20,220 bases of DNA from JANPJV01 sp031425695 (GTDB lineage Bacteria; Pseudomonadota; Gammaproteobacteria; Xanthomonadales; SZUA-5): contig JANPJV010000127.1 in the NCBI GenBank assembly GCA_031425695.1, positions 1-20,220 of the forward strand, given 5' to 3'. How positions within the stretch are numbered: the stretch's first letter is position 1; the number at the start of each line of letters is the position of its first letter. This document shows positions 7,893-16,052 of this stretch, in pieces. A program made the translations under genes and the position numbers. The notes below the pieces were generated by a model that worked only from the letters and a program-made list of their open reading frames with translations, had not been told where the DNA came from and did no database searches.

Positions 7893-8079
7893 GCTCCCCT
7901 CTCCCATGCTTCTTGGGAGAGGGGTTGGGGGAGAGGGGCTCTTATTCAAGCAACATCAAAAGCCCCTCATTCCGGCCCGTCAGCATAGCTGCCGGGCGCT
8001 CGGGCTGGCGCGCCGCATGCGGCGCAAGCGTGCCAGCCCTCTCCCCTTGCCCCTCTCCCCAAAAGCATGGGAGAGGGGA
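7893..8079. repeat. Nested inverted repeats filling the sucA-sucB gap
   Basis: Two similar blocks face each other: 7893-7937 (CCCCTCTCCCATGCTTCTTG, continuing GGAGAGGGG) and 8037-8079, which is nearly its reverse complement. Each block can also fold on itself through CCCTCTCCC and GGGAGAGGG. Between them is a further palindrome, 8002-8039: GGGCTGGC and GCCAGCCC enclose the perfect 16-bp palindrome GCGCCGCATGCGGCGC at 8010-8025. The set occupies most of the 267 nt between sucA and sucB. On the plus strand the right block is followed by ATCGTTTTT, which looks like an intrinsic terminator, but no plus-strand gene ends there. Confidence 0.85.
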
Positions 8080-8105
8080 TCGTTTTTAGATTGTGCCCCG
8101 CGAAA

Positions 8106-10970
8106 CTACTCGGGCTTCAGCGCCTTCCCCAGTTCGCCGACCAGGGCGTCATTGATCAACGCGGCCTGCTCCTTGACGTGGGTGCTGTAGTAGCCCGCCG
8201 CAGGGGCGCCGGAGCGGTCGCGGCCGGCGTAGTGGATCTCGTGCTGCGGTGAGACCACGGCCTGCAGGTGGTGGCGGATCTGGAACCAGGCGCCCTGGTT
8301 CATCGGTTCTTCCTGGCACCAGACCAGTTGGCGGGTGTTCGGGAAGCGCTTGAGCTCCTCGAGGACTTCGGCGCGCGGGAATGGATAGAGCTGCTCGATA
8401 CGCACGATGGCGACATCGGTGAGCGTGCGCTTCTCGTATTCCTCGGCGAGGTCGTAGTAGACCTTGCCGCTGCACAGCACCAGGCGGGTGACCTTGGACG
8501 GGTCTTTCGCCAGCGTGTCCGGGATCATCAGATGGAAATGGCCATGCTCCAGGTCTTCGAGCGACGAGGTCGACGCCTTGGAGCGCAGCATTGATTTGGG
8601 TGTCATCACGATCAGCGGCTTGCGGATCGCGCGCAGCATCTGCCGGCGCAGCATGTGGAACATCTGCGCGGGCGTCGTCGGCACGCACACCTGCATGTTC
8701 TCGAGCGCGCACAGCTGCAGGAAGCGTTCGAGGCGTGCAGAGGAATGCTCCGGGCCCTGGCCCTCGTAACCGTGCGGCAAGAACAGCACGAGGCCGCACA
8801 GGCGTCCCCACTTGCTCTCGCCGGAGGAGATGAACTGGTCGATCACCACCTGGGCGCCGTTACAGAAATCGCCGAACTGCGCTTCCCAGATGGTCAGCGT
8901 GCGTGGGTCCGCGGTCGAATAGCCGTATTCGAAGCCCATGACCGCTTCTTCAGACAGCAGTGAATCGATGATCGCGACCGATTCCTTATCCTCGACCAGC
9001 GTCTGCAGCGGCAGGTGCGCCTCGTTGGTGTCCTGGTCGTAGACCACCGCGTGCCGATGGAAGAAGGTGCCGCGACCGCAGTCCTGGCCGGACATGCGCA
9101 GCGCGTAGCCATCGGTGACCAGCGTGGCGTAAGCCATGGTCTCGGCGAAGCCCCAGTCCATGCGCAGCTCGCCCGCCGCCATCTTGGCGCGGTCTTCGTA
9201 GATCTTGGCGACGCGCGAATGCAGCGTGAGATGCGCCGGCAGCGTGTGCAGGCGCGCCGCGAGCTCCTGGATGCGAGTCACCGGCACCCCGGTGGCAACC
9301 CGGTCACCGAGCTTGCCACGCAGGTACGGGGACCAGTCGACGGCAACGTTCATGTGCTCGGGATCGGTGGTGCTGATCTCGGGTAGCACCTGGTCGGCGC
9401 GGTCGAGCTTGTCGCGGTACTGATCCGACAGCGCCTTGGCATCGCCAGCCGCAATGACGCCTTCGGCTTCCAGCTGGCGCGCGTAGAGCTCGCGCGTGGT
9501 CGGGCGCGCGCGGATCACCTTGTACATCACCGGCTGCGTGGCGGCCGGCTCGTCGGCCTCGTTGTGGCCATGGCGGCGATAGCACATGAGATCGATGACG
9601 ACGTCGCGCTTGAATGCCTGGCGGTAGTCGTGGGCGAGCTGCGCGCAGTACTTGACCGCCTCCGGGTCGTCGCCGTTCACGTGCAATACCGGCGCGGAAA
9701 TCATCTTGGCGACGTCGGTGGCGTAATGCGTCGAGCGCATGTCGTCGGGGCGGCTGGTGGTGAATCCGACCTGGTTGTTGACGACCACGTGCACGGTGCC
9801 GCCGACGGCGTAGCCGCGCGCCTGGCTCATCTGGTAGAGCTCCATCACCACGCCCTGGCCGGCCACCGCCGCATCGCCGTGGATCAGCACCGGGACAACG
9901 AGAGCGCGGGCGTCATCGTGACGGCGCATCTGGCGCGCACGCACGGAGCCGGCGACCACCGGATTGATGATCTCGAGATGCGAGGGGTTGAAGCCGAGCG
10001 CGAGGTGGACGATGCCGCCCGGCGTACGTACATCGGACGAGAAACCCAGGTGGTACTTGACGTCGCCCGAGTGGGCCGGGCCGCGATCATCTTCGTGCTT
10101 GCCTTCGAAGGCCGCGAACAGGTCCGCGGCTGGCTTTCCGAGCGTGTTCACGAGCACATTGATGCGGCCGCGATGGGCCATGCCGATCACGACATCCTTG
10201 GCACCGCCGGCACCGGTGCGCTGGATCAACTCGTCGAGCAGCGGGATCAGGGCGTCGCCGCCTTCGAGCGAAAAACGCTTCTGGCCGACGTACTTGTTGT
10301 GCAAGTAGCGCTCGAGACCCTCGGCTGCCGTGAGCTTTTCGAGCACGCGCTTCTTCTGCACTGCCTCGAAGCCGAATTTGCCGGCAATGGCCTCGACCCG
10401 CTGCTGGAACCAGCGCCGCTGCGGGTAATCGGAGATCTGCATGTACTCCACGCCGATCGTCCCGCAGTAGGTCGCACGCAGTTGCTCGAGCGCATTGCGC
10501 AAGGTGCGCCGGCGCGGGCCGACCAGCGTCCCGCAGTCGAACTCGGTGTCAAGATCGCTGTCGCTCAGGCCATGGAACTCGAGCGCGAGATCAGCGACCG
10601 GTTCGATCGGGGTCAAGCCCAGCGGATCGAGATTGGCCGCGAGATGCCCGCGCGTGCGGTAGGCATTGATGAGCTTGAGGACGCCGCCTTGCCTGGCCTG
10701 ATCGACCGAATGGGCATCGCCCTGTGCCGGTTGCTGGCTCGGCGCGGCCTGCTGCAGCTTGCTGCGGCCGATGACACCGATCCACTCGAGGACCGGCCCG
10801 TGGGCGACATCCGCCTTGCCGCCATCCTGCAGTGAATCGAAGTAGCTGCGCCAACCTGGGCCCACGCTGGCGGGATCAGCGAGATACGCCTCGTAGATCT
10901 CTTCAACGAAGGCAGCGTTGGCTCCGGACAACTGGGAGGTCTGGTACAGCGTCGTCAAATCAGCGGACAC
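8106..10970 (-). CDS. sucA: 2-oxoglutarate dehydrogenase E1 component
   Basis: The product is 954 residues, close to the usual size. It decarboxylates 2-oxoglutarate using thiamine diphosphate and reductively succinylates the lipoyl group of SucB. The N-terminal E2-binding segment (MSADLTTLYQ... to GWRSYFDSL at about 37-47) is typical. The active-site segment MAHRGRINVLVN is at 264-275, and the thiamine-diphosphate/Mg motif begins at GDAAVAGQG (365-373) and ends at N398-N399. The C-terminal transketolase-like domain ends in the QLVWCQEEPMNQGAW and HYAGRDRSGAPAAG stretches. The start is a GTG at 10970 with no good ribosome-binding site. It is first in the sucA-sucB-lpdA series; the 267-nt gap before sucB is unusually long because of repeats. 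Confidence 0.96.
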   Translation of the reverse strand: MSADLTTLYQTSQLSGANAAFVEEIYEAYLADPASVGPGWRSYFDSLQDGGKADVAHGPVLEWIGVIGRSKLQQAAPSQQPAQGDAHSVDQARQGGVLKLINAYRTRGHLAANLDPLGLTPIEPVADLALEFHGLSDSDLDTEFDCGTLVGPRRRTLRNALEQLRATYCGTIGVEYMQISDYPQRRWFQQRVEAIAGKFGFEAVQKKRVLEKLTAAEGLERYLHNKYVGQKRFSLEGGDALIPLLDELIQRTGAGGAKDVVIGMAHRGRINVLVNTLGKPAADLFAAFEGKHEDDRGPAHSGDVKYHLGFSSDVRTPGGIVHLALGFNPSHLEIINPVVAGSVRARQMRRHDDARALVVPVLIHGDAAVAGQGVVMELYQMSQARGYAVGGTVHVVVNNQVGFTTSRPDDMRSTHYATDVAKMISAPVLHVNGDDPEAVKYCAQLAHDYRQAFKRDVVIDLMCYRRHGHNEADEPAATQPVMYKVIRARPTTRELYARQLEAEGVIAAGDAKALSDQYRDKLDRADQVLPEISTTDPEHMNVAVDWSPYLRGKLGDRVATGVPVTRIQELAARLHTLPAHLTLHSRVAKIYEDRAKMAAGELRMDWGFAETMAYATLVTDGYALRMSGQDCGRGTFFHRHAVVYDQDTNEAHLPLQTLVEDKESVAIIDSLLSEEAVMGFEYGYSTADPRTLTIWEAQFGDFCNGAQVVIDQFISSGESKWGRLCGLVLFLPHGYEGQGPEHSSARLERFLQLCALENMQVCVPTTPAQMFHMLRRQMLRAIRKPLIVMTPKSMLRSKASTSSLEDLEHGHFHLMIPDTLAKDPSKVTRLVLCSGKVYYDLAEEYEKRTLTDVAIVRIEQLYPFPRAEVLEELKRFPNTRQLVWCQEEPMNQGAWFQIRHHLQAVVSPQHEIHYAGRDRSGAPAAGYYSTHVKEQAALINDALVGELGKALKPE

Positions 10971-11027
10971 GGCAAACCCGGCAGGAATTAGGGATCAGCG
11001 CCGGCGGCTGCCGTCGCTAGACCGCCG

Positions 11028-11067
11028 AGTATAACCAGCGGGATCGAGGGGGTGCTCCAAATTGGAG
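11028..11067 (-). promoter_or_regulatory. Possible sucA promoter with adjacent dyad
   Basis: On the minus strand TATACT (11028-11033) resembles a -10 box about 57 nt upstream of the sucA GTG. The best -35-like TTGGAG (11055-11060) is 21 nt away, too far for a good sigma-70 promoter. CTCCAA-A-TTGGAG (11055-11067) is a 13-bp dyad overlapping the -35 side and could be an operator. Weak evidence from sequence only. Confidence 0.25.
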
Positions 11068-11090
11068 AGGAAACGACTGTAGCGCTCGAA

Positions 11091-11110
11091 TCGCTTTTCC
11101 CGCGAAGCGA
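11091..11110 (-). terminator. Small hairpin after the P-loop gene
   Basis: TCGCTT (11091-11096) pairs with AAGCGA (11105-11110) around an 8-nt loop, 1 nt downstream of the P-loop gene's stop. The stem is short and has no T-tract, so it is a weak terminator candidate. Confidence 0.3.
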
Positions 11111-11111
11111 A

Positions 11112-11636
11112 TCAACAGGCCTGCGCAATCATCTCGGCGGCGGCGGACGGCGCATGGCTTTCGGTATCGATGGTGAGGCGCGGCGCGGGGATCAGCGGCG
11201 AGGCAAACACGCCGGCGGCGCGCAGGTGCCGGTACAGCGGCAAGTCGACCAGTTTCTTCATGGCGTGGCGTGACCCCGCGCCGAGGCGGTCTTCGATCAC
11301 GTCTTCACTGGCGGTGAGGTGGACTGGAATGATCTCGCTGCCTGCAGCAGCCATCTCGGCCCAGAGCTCGTCTATGAACCGCTGCGCCACCGAATTCTCG
11401 GGATTGAAGGTGAAGATCAGCCCGGGCAGGCGATCGGCGACGGCGCGGCGGATGACGGCGAGCCAGATTTCCTCGCGCAGCGCGACGAAGCCGGGCGTGC
11501 CGAAGTCATAGACGGACAGCACCAGGTCGACGGTCAGGTGATTGTGAAAGAGCCGCCAACCCGTGCGGGCAGCGACTTCGCGCGCGACGGTGAGCTTGCC
11601 GACAGCGGGCGGACCGTAGAGGAAGAGCAGTTTCAA
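11112..11636 (-). CDS. Small P-loop (AAA/shikimate-kinase-like) nucleotide-binding protein
   Basis: The product is 174 residues. The N-terminus MKLLFLYGPPAVGKLT gives a P-loop at 8-16, but Leu15 sits where Walker A normally has Ser/Thr, and Thr16 follows. The overall layout (beta strand, P-loop, RLFHNHLTVDLV segment, later HLTASEDVIEDRL lid-like region) resembles small kinases of the shikimate or adenylylsulfate kinase type. The GPPAVGKLT form is one I recall in proteins annotated as AAA ATPase or shikimate kinase. The substrate is unknown. The start is a TTG at 11636, 3 nt after the DUF423 stop, with a weak ribosome-binding site, so the two genes are probably translationally coupled. No membrane segment or signal peptide is seen. 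Confidence 0.75.
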   Translation of the reverse strand: MKLLFLYGPPAVGKLTVAREVAARTGWRLFHNHLTVDLVLSVYDFGTPGFVALREEIWLAVIRRAVADRLPGLIFTFNPENSVAQRFIDELWAEMAAAGSEIIPVHLTASEDVIEDRLGAGSRHAMKKLVDLPLYRHLRAAGVFASPLIPAPRLTIDTESHAPSAAAEMIAQAC

Positions 11637-11639
11637 GCG

Positions 11640-12092
11640 TCACTCGGCGGGATGGTCTGGCTTGGCTCGCATTCTAGGGGCCTCGCAGTGATGGCCGCTT
11701 CCTTGTCCACCCAGTGCAAACCCAATCGCCAGCACCACCCACCCAAGGATGATCGCGCTCCCGCCCATCGGGACAATCGGAACCAGCGTCGCGTTGCCTG
11801 CGAGGGAAGCCAGGTACAGCCCGCCGCAAAACACCAACATTCCGGTCACCACCGCGACAGATCCAATCCACCACGCCAACCGTCGCGCATACAGTGCCGC
11901 CAGCGCCAATGCGAACAGCAAAGGCGCGTGCAGCAGATGGATCTTGAGGGCGGAGTCGAAGCGGGTGGCGGCCTTGCCGACCAGCACGTCGGCGAAGGCA
12001 TGGCTCGCGAGCGCGGCCAGGGCGACCCCACTGGCCGCAGCCAGCGCCGCGATGACGAGCAGCGCGCGCTGGCCGGGCAGGGTGTTGCTCAT
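11640..12092 (-). CDS. DUF423 family membrane protein
   Basis: The product is 150 residues. The N-terminal part (RALLVIAALAAASGVALAALASHA) and the HLLHAPLLFALALAAL segment match the DUF423 (YgdD-like) small inner-membrane family, with about four transmembrane helices. The function of the family is unknown. The C-terminal tail after about residue 125 (GQGSGHHCEAP... to PDHPAE) is hydrophilic and longer than usual. An in-frame extension exists to 12275, but it overlaps the end of the DUF4340 gene; the ATG at 12092 starts just before the first membrane helix and is preferred. It is followed after 3 nt by the P-loop gene. Confidence 0.82.
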   Translation of the reverse strand: MSNTLPGQRALLVIAALAAASGVALAALASHAFADVLVGKAATRFDSALKIHLLHAPLLFALALAALYARRLAWWIGSVAVVTGMLVFCGGLYLASLAGNATLVPIVPMGGSAIILGWVVLAIGFALGGQGSGHHCEAPRMRAKPDHPAE

Positions 12093-12169
12093 TCCTGAGC
12101 TCGCGGGTTCGTCACGTAGCGCCCACTCGCCGGTTCGCATGACCGATCTCGACGCGGGCGCAGCACGAC

Positions 12170-13414
12170 CTACGGCGTCGGGAGCTTGTCGGCCGGCGCG
12201 TCCTTGGCCATCAGCAGGTCGCTGAGCTTCTTCTTGATGTTGATCGCCTTGAAGCTCGGCAGCACATAGGTCCAATTTTCAGTGCGCTGGTTGATCTCCA
12301 GCACCTTGGCGTCGAGCTCGGCGCGCTTGTCGGTCTTGGCCTTGGCGGCGTCGAACGGCGGTGGCAGTGCGGCTGCGGCATCGGCCGGATTGGCTTCGAT
12401 CGCGGGCGCTTCGCCCGGCTTGGGCGGCTCGGCAGGCTTGGCCTTGGCCGCATCTGCCGCGGCCTGCGCGGCAACGCGCGCTGCCTCGGCCTTGGTGGCC
12501 TCGCCGGCGACCCACGCATCGATCAGGGACTCTTCGACGCGGGCGGCAAAGCGCGCGTAGCTCTTGTCGTCCTTGTCCCACAGGGTCGTGTCGACCACGA
12601 GACCGTCATAGGTCGTGTAGACGGCCTGCCACGGCTTGGCATCCACCGGGACTGCCTCGGCGGTGACCACGTCTTCGAGGGAAAGGCTCGCCAGCACGCC
12701 GGCCAGTAGGTTGGCCGCCGATTCGGAGCTCAGCTGCGCGCCCTTGGGCAGGTCGACCACGCTGTAGTTGAATGCACTCGGGTCGGTCTTCTCGGCGGCG
12801 AGCACGCTGCCATCGGGCGCGGTGATCGCGACCTTGCGCACGTCGGCGGCCGGGACGTCGAGGATGTTCTTGTCGAGCCAGTTGCTGCCTTCCTTGTCGG
12901 GGACGAGATCGCCGCTGACGAGATAGCTCTCCGCTTCGCCGCTGCGACGCACGAAAGTGCCCGGCGCACCGCCACCCGCGCTGATGCCGACAATCAGCGC
13001 GATCGGCTTCTCGAGCCCGCCGAGTTCGACACCGACGCCCTTGGCATCCGCTGCAGCCAGGTCCTCGACGCCGAGGCGTGCATAGTTTTCGGCCTTGGCG
13101 GTCTTGGCCTCGCGCAGCTTGGCGTCACCGAGCTTGATCAGATACTCGCGGATGCGGTTGAAATCGGCCGGGTAGTCGGATTTGCTGACCACCACCCAAC
13201 GGTCGTCACGTCGCGCCAGATCGGCAATGATGGCCGCATTGGAGCCGCTGATCTTGATCGAGCTGACGTCGTTGAGCTTGCCTTCGAGCGCTGGCACCAA
13301 CGGACCGGCGACGCTGGGGCCGTCGTCAGGAGCCGCCTGCCTGCCGCTGAGATAAAGGCCCCCACCGAGCACGAGCACGGTAATCACCAGCAGCCCAATC
13401 AATCGATTGTTCAT
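12170..13414 (-). CDS. DUF4340 domain-containing protein
   Basis: The product is 414 residues. An N-terminal membrane anchor (about 5-24, LIGLLVITVLVLGGGLYLSG) is followed by a mostly beta, probably periplasmic region with the DUF4340 pattern (LPALEGKLNDVSSIKI, WVVVSKSDYPADFNRIREYLIKLGDAKL). Near the C-terminus is an Ala/Lys/Pro-rich segment (AAQAAADAAKAKPAEPPKPG) that looks like a linker insertion. Its position directly after ATPase, permease and GldG-like genes is the usual context of DUF4340 proteins and suggests an accessory subunit of that transporter. The ATG at 13414 has a GGGAGG ribosome-binding site inside the last codons of the upstream gene, 5 nt away. The longer frame to 13939 lies wholly over that gene and is not used. 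Confidence 0.85.
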   Translation of the reverse strand: MNNRLIGLLVITVLVLGGGLYLSGRQAAPDDGPSVAGPLVPALEGKLNDVSSIKISGSNAAIIADLARRDDRWVVVSKSDYPADFNRIREYLIKLGDAKLREAKTAKAENYARLGVEDLAAADAKGVGVELGGLEKPIALIVGISAGGGAPGTFVRRSGEAESYLVSGDLVPDKEGSNWLDKNILDVPAADVRKVAITAPDGSVLAAEKTDPSAFNYSVVDLPKGAQLSSESAANLLAGVLASLSLEDVVTAEAVPVDAKPWQAVYTTYDGLVVDTTLWDKDDKSYARFAARVEESLIDAWVAGEATKAEAARVAAQAAADAAKAKPAEPPKPGEAPAIEANPADAAAALPPPFDAAKAKTDKRAELDAKVLEINQRTENWTYVLPSFKAINIKKKLSDLLMAKDAPADKLPTP

Positions 13415-13419
13415 ACGTT

Positions 13420-15315
13420 TCAGCCTCCCTGCATGGCGGCAATCTGGCGCCGCCGGTTGCGCCGCATCATCCAGAAGCCCAGTGCAGCGAGCACGACTGC
13501 GAACGGCACCAGTGCGATATTGATCGCCTTGATCTTCATCCCGAGCCGCTCGATGTCCTGGTCGAGGCTGCGGCGTACTTCGCGCAGTTCCTTGCGGATG
13601 CGCAGCTTCTCGCCCTGGAAGCGCTGGATCTCGGCCGACTGTTCGGGCGACAGGATCATCGCGTTTTCCTGACTCTTGCCGGCTTGCAGCTGATTGATCT
13701 TGGTCTCGGCTTCCTTGAGCTGCGCTTCGAGCTGTTCCTCGGTCGCACGGAAGCGCTCTTCGGCCTGCCGGCGCATGTCCTCCACGACCTTGAACGGGCG
13801 CGCGCTGACGCTGCGGCCGCGGATCGAGATGAGTGCTGACGAGCCGCTGAGATTGTCGGCTGCATTGGTCACGAAATCGCCGTTGTTGGCAAACGGCGTC
13901 ATGATCTGCTGGCCGAAAAAGTTCTGGACCTGCACCCACAGCCGATTGGTCAGGATGTCAGTGTCGGCGACGATGATCGCCTGCACGTCCTCCGCGGCCT
14001 CGGCCACGTGGTTGGGCTGGCTGGCGCGATCGGGGAACGCGCTCTTGAACTTGCCCGACAACCGCGCTGCGAAGATGTAACTCTCGCCACTCGGGGTGAA
14101 ATCCTTGAGCAGCTCGCGCGGATCCGGCAGGAAGCGCACCCGCTCGGTGGTCACCACGCTGGCTTCCTTGCTCGACTGCAGCAAGGGCTCGAGCTTGGTG
14201 GTGCTGCCTTCTTTGAGAGTGAAGTGCCCGGCGCTTTCGGTGTTCAAGGTTTCGAGCTTGGCACTGACGAGATCCGCCTTCGACATCTGGTCACCGCGCA
14301 GCCCGATCACGGCCGGATGCACGACGGGGGCTTCGTTCTGGCTGATCTGCACCGGCAGGCCCAGCGCGCGGTCGATCACGATCTCATCGGCCTTGAAGTT
14401 GACGCCCCAGGCGCCAAGCAGCTTTTCCAGGTTCGAGCTCTTGTCGGCCATCATCGCAGCGGCCGGATTTTGCGGATCGGCACCGCTGGTGTCGGTGTTC
14501 GCGTGCGGATCGACGAACAGCAGCAGGCGACCGCCGCCGAGCAGGAACTGCTCGATCGCATAGACGGTGTCGTCGGCGAGCGCCTTCGGGTGCACGACCA
14601 TCAACAGCTTGATCTTGGGATCGATGGTCGTCAGCGCGAGGCCAAGCGGACGCACTTCGAACAGGTCACCGAGCTGGGTGTTGATTGCCCACGGTTGCGA
14701 AACCTGCTGCGTGGCCTGGTCGAATCCGCCATTCATCGGCAGCCCGGTAATTACGCCAATCACCGGCTTCTCGGCCTGCAGCAGCGACTGGATCAACTTG
14801 GCCACGTCGTATTCCAGCGACACTTCCTTGTCCGGCTGGAAGAACGGGATCGATGCCTTGCCGTTGAGTGAGTTGGTCCCCGCAAGTCCGAAGAACAGCT
14901 TTTCGCCGGTCGAGCCGATCGGCACCGACTGCAGGCCCGCGGCGGCTGCCTCGTCGTCTTCCTCGCTGAAGGGCTGCGGGTCGACGATGCTGAGCTTGAG
15001 CTTGCCACCCGAGCGGCCCGCCATCTCTTCCAGGAGCTCGCGCACGCGCAGCGCATAGGTGCGCACCGGCGGCAGCTCGCGCGAGGCTTCTTCGGAGAAA
15101 TAAAAGTACAGGTTGATCGGCTCGTCGATGCTGCCGAGGATCTCCTCGGTGCCCTCGCTCAGGGTGTATTCGGAGTTGGCGGTCAGGTCGAGGCGGGCTC
15201 CGCGGAACAGGAAATTGGAGATCACGACGATGCCGACGAAGAGTGCAGCCAGTAGCACCAGCACGAGGCCGCCTGAGGCGCGTTTTGTTATCGAGTTCAT
15301 ATGATTGAGAGCCAT
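13420..15315 (-). CDS. GldG-like ABC transporter auxiliary protein
   Basis: The product is 631 residues. One membrane helix lies near the N-terminus (about 17-38), followed by the typical GldG start RLDLTANSEYTLSEGTEEIL. A large extracytoplasmic domain follows (IGVITGLP at the family's central region, LLLFVDPHAN). A charged coiled coil spans about 512-595, and a second membrane helix at about 600-618 ends in a basic tail. It matches the ABC-transporter auxiliary (Gldg) family known from Bacteroidetes gliding machinery; in Proteobacteria the role is uncharacterised. The ATG at 15315 is 2 nt after the permease stop. MNS at 15300 is an alternative start; neither has a strong ribosome-binding site. 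Confidence 0.88.
   Translation of the reverse strand: MALNHMNSITKRASGGLVLVLLAALFVGIVVISNFLFRGARLDLTANSEYTLSEGTEEILGSIDEPINLYFYFSEEASRELPPVRTYALRVRELLEEMAGRSGGKLKLSIVDPQPFSEEDDEAAAAGLQSVPIGSTGEKLFFGLAGTNSLNGKASIPFFQPDKEVSLEYDVAKLIQSLLQAEKPVIGVITGLPMNGGFDQATQQVSQPWAINTQLGDLFEVRPLGLALTTIDPKIKLLMVVHPKALADDTVYAIEQFLLGGGRLLLFVDPHANTDTSGADPQNPAAAMMADKSSNLEKLLGAWGVNFKADEIVIDRALGLPVQISQNEAPVVHPAVIGLRGDQMSKADLVSAKLETLNTESAGHFTLKEGSTTKLEPLLQSSKEASVVTTERVRFLPDPRELLKDFTPSGESYIFAARLSGKFKSAFPDRASQPNHVAEAAEDVQAIIVADTDILTNRLWVQVQNFFGQQIMTPFANNGDFVTNAADNLSGSSALISIRGRSVSARPFKVVEDMRRQAEERFRATEEQLEAQLKEAETKINQLQAGKSQENAMILSPEQSAEIQRFQGEKLRIRKELREVRRSLDQDIERLGMKIKAINIALVPFAVVLAALGFWMMRRNRRRQIAAMQGG
13424..13429 (-). 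promoter_or_regulatory. Ribosome-binding site of the DUF4340 gene
   Basis: GGGAGG on the minus strand, 9 nt before the ATG at 13414. It lies within the last sense codons of the GldG-like gene and fixes the start at MNNRLIGLL. Confidence 0.75.
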
Positions 15316-15317
15316 GA

Positions 15318-16052
15318 CTAGTCGGCCTTCTTGAGGTCGATGACCACCGACGTGGCGTAGAGGAAAAATGCGATCAGCAAACCGAAGAACAGCAGGTCTC
15401 TAAGGTCGATCACGCCCTTGCTGATCGAGGCGAAGTGCGTGATGAAGCTCAAGCTCGCGACGCCGTCGACCAGCCATTGCGGCAGGAACAGCTTGGCTGC
15501 GCCGAGCACCATCGGATGGCCGGCCAGCAGCAGCCCGAAGCAGATCACCACGGTGATGATGAAGGCGATGACCTGGCTGCGCGTGGCCGCGGAGACGGCA
15601 CTGCCGATGGCCAGGAAGCCGCCGGCCATGAGCAGACTGCCGATGTAGCTGGCAAAGATGACGCCGTTGTCCGGGTCACCGAGGTAGTTGACCGTGATCC
15701 ACAGCGGGAAGGTCAGGGCAAGGGCGATGCCGACAAATGCCCAGGCTGCCAGGAATTTGCCGAGTACGGCCTGATTCTGGGTCACGGGCAGGGTGAGCAG
15801 CAGCTCGATTGATCCGGAGTTGCGCTCCTCGGCCCACAGGCGCATGGCCACGGCCGGCACCAGGAACAGGTACAGCCATGGATGGAAATCGAAGAACGGC
15901 TTGAGATCAGCCTGGTTGCGCTCGAACAGCCCGCCCATCTGGAAGGCGAAGGCACCGGCGAGCACCAGGAAGATCACGAAGAAGACATAGGCGACCGGCG
16001 TCGCGAAATAGCTCGCCAGTTCGCGCCGGGCAATCACGGTCACTGCACTCAT
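15318..16052 (-). CDS. ABC transporter permease (GldF/NosY-like)
   Basis: The product is 244 residues with about six membrane helices. After the second helix comes the family signature MRLWAEERNSGSIELLLTLPVT, the cytoplasmic coupling segment of ABC-2 type permeases. The N-terminus (VIARRELASYFATPVAYVFF) is typical of GldF-like proteins. It should form the membrane channel of a complex with the ATPase encoded just upstream. Its ATG overlaps the ATPase TGA as ATGA (16049-16052), with GGAG about 7-10 nt upstream, a sign of translational coupling. The substrate is unknown. Confidence 0.9.
   Translation of the reverse strand: MSAVTVIARRELASYFATPVAYVFFVIFLVLAGAFAFQMGGLFERNQADLKPFFDFHPWLYLFLVPAVAMRLWAEERNSGSIELLLTLPVTQNQAVLGKFLAAWAFVGIALALTFPLWITVNYLGDPDNGVIFASYIGSLLMAGGFLAIGSAVSAATRSQVIAFIITVVICFGLLLAGHPMVLGAAKLFLPQWLVDGVASLSFITHFASISKGVIDLRDLLFFGLLIAFFLYATSVVIDLKKAD

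Noticed and set aside
7839..7949. 37-codon N-terminal extension of SucB
   Set aside because: It encodes repeat-derived residues (SPSPPTPLPRSMGEG), while the lipoyl domain and a ribosome-binding site place the start at 7838.
9564..10835. Plus-strand frame of 423 codons opposite sucA
   Set aside because: The opposite strand encodes the SucA catalytic motifs; this frame shows no domain.
13415..13939. Upstream extension of the DUF4340 frame
   Set aside because: It lies entirely over the GldG-like gene in another frame; the GGGAGG site fixes the start at 13414.
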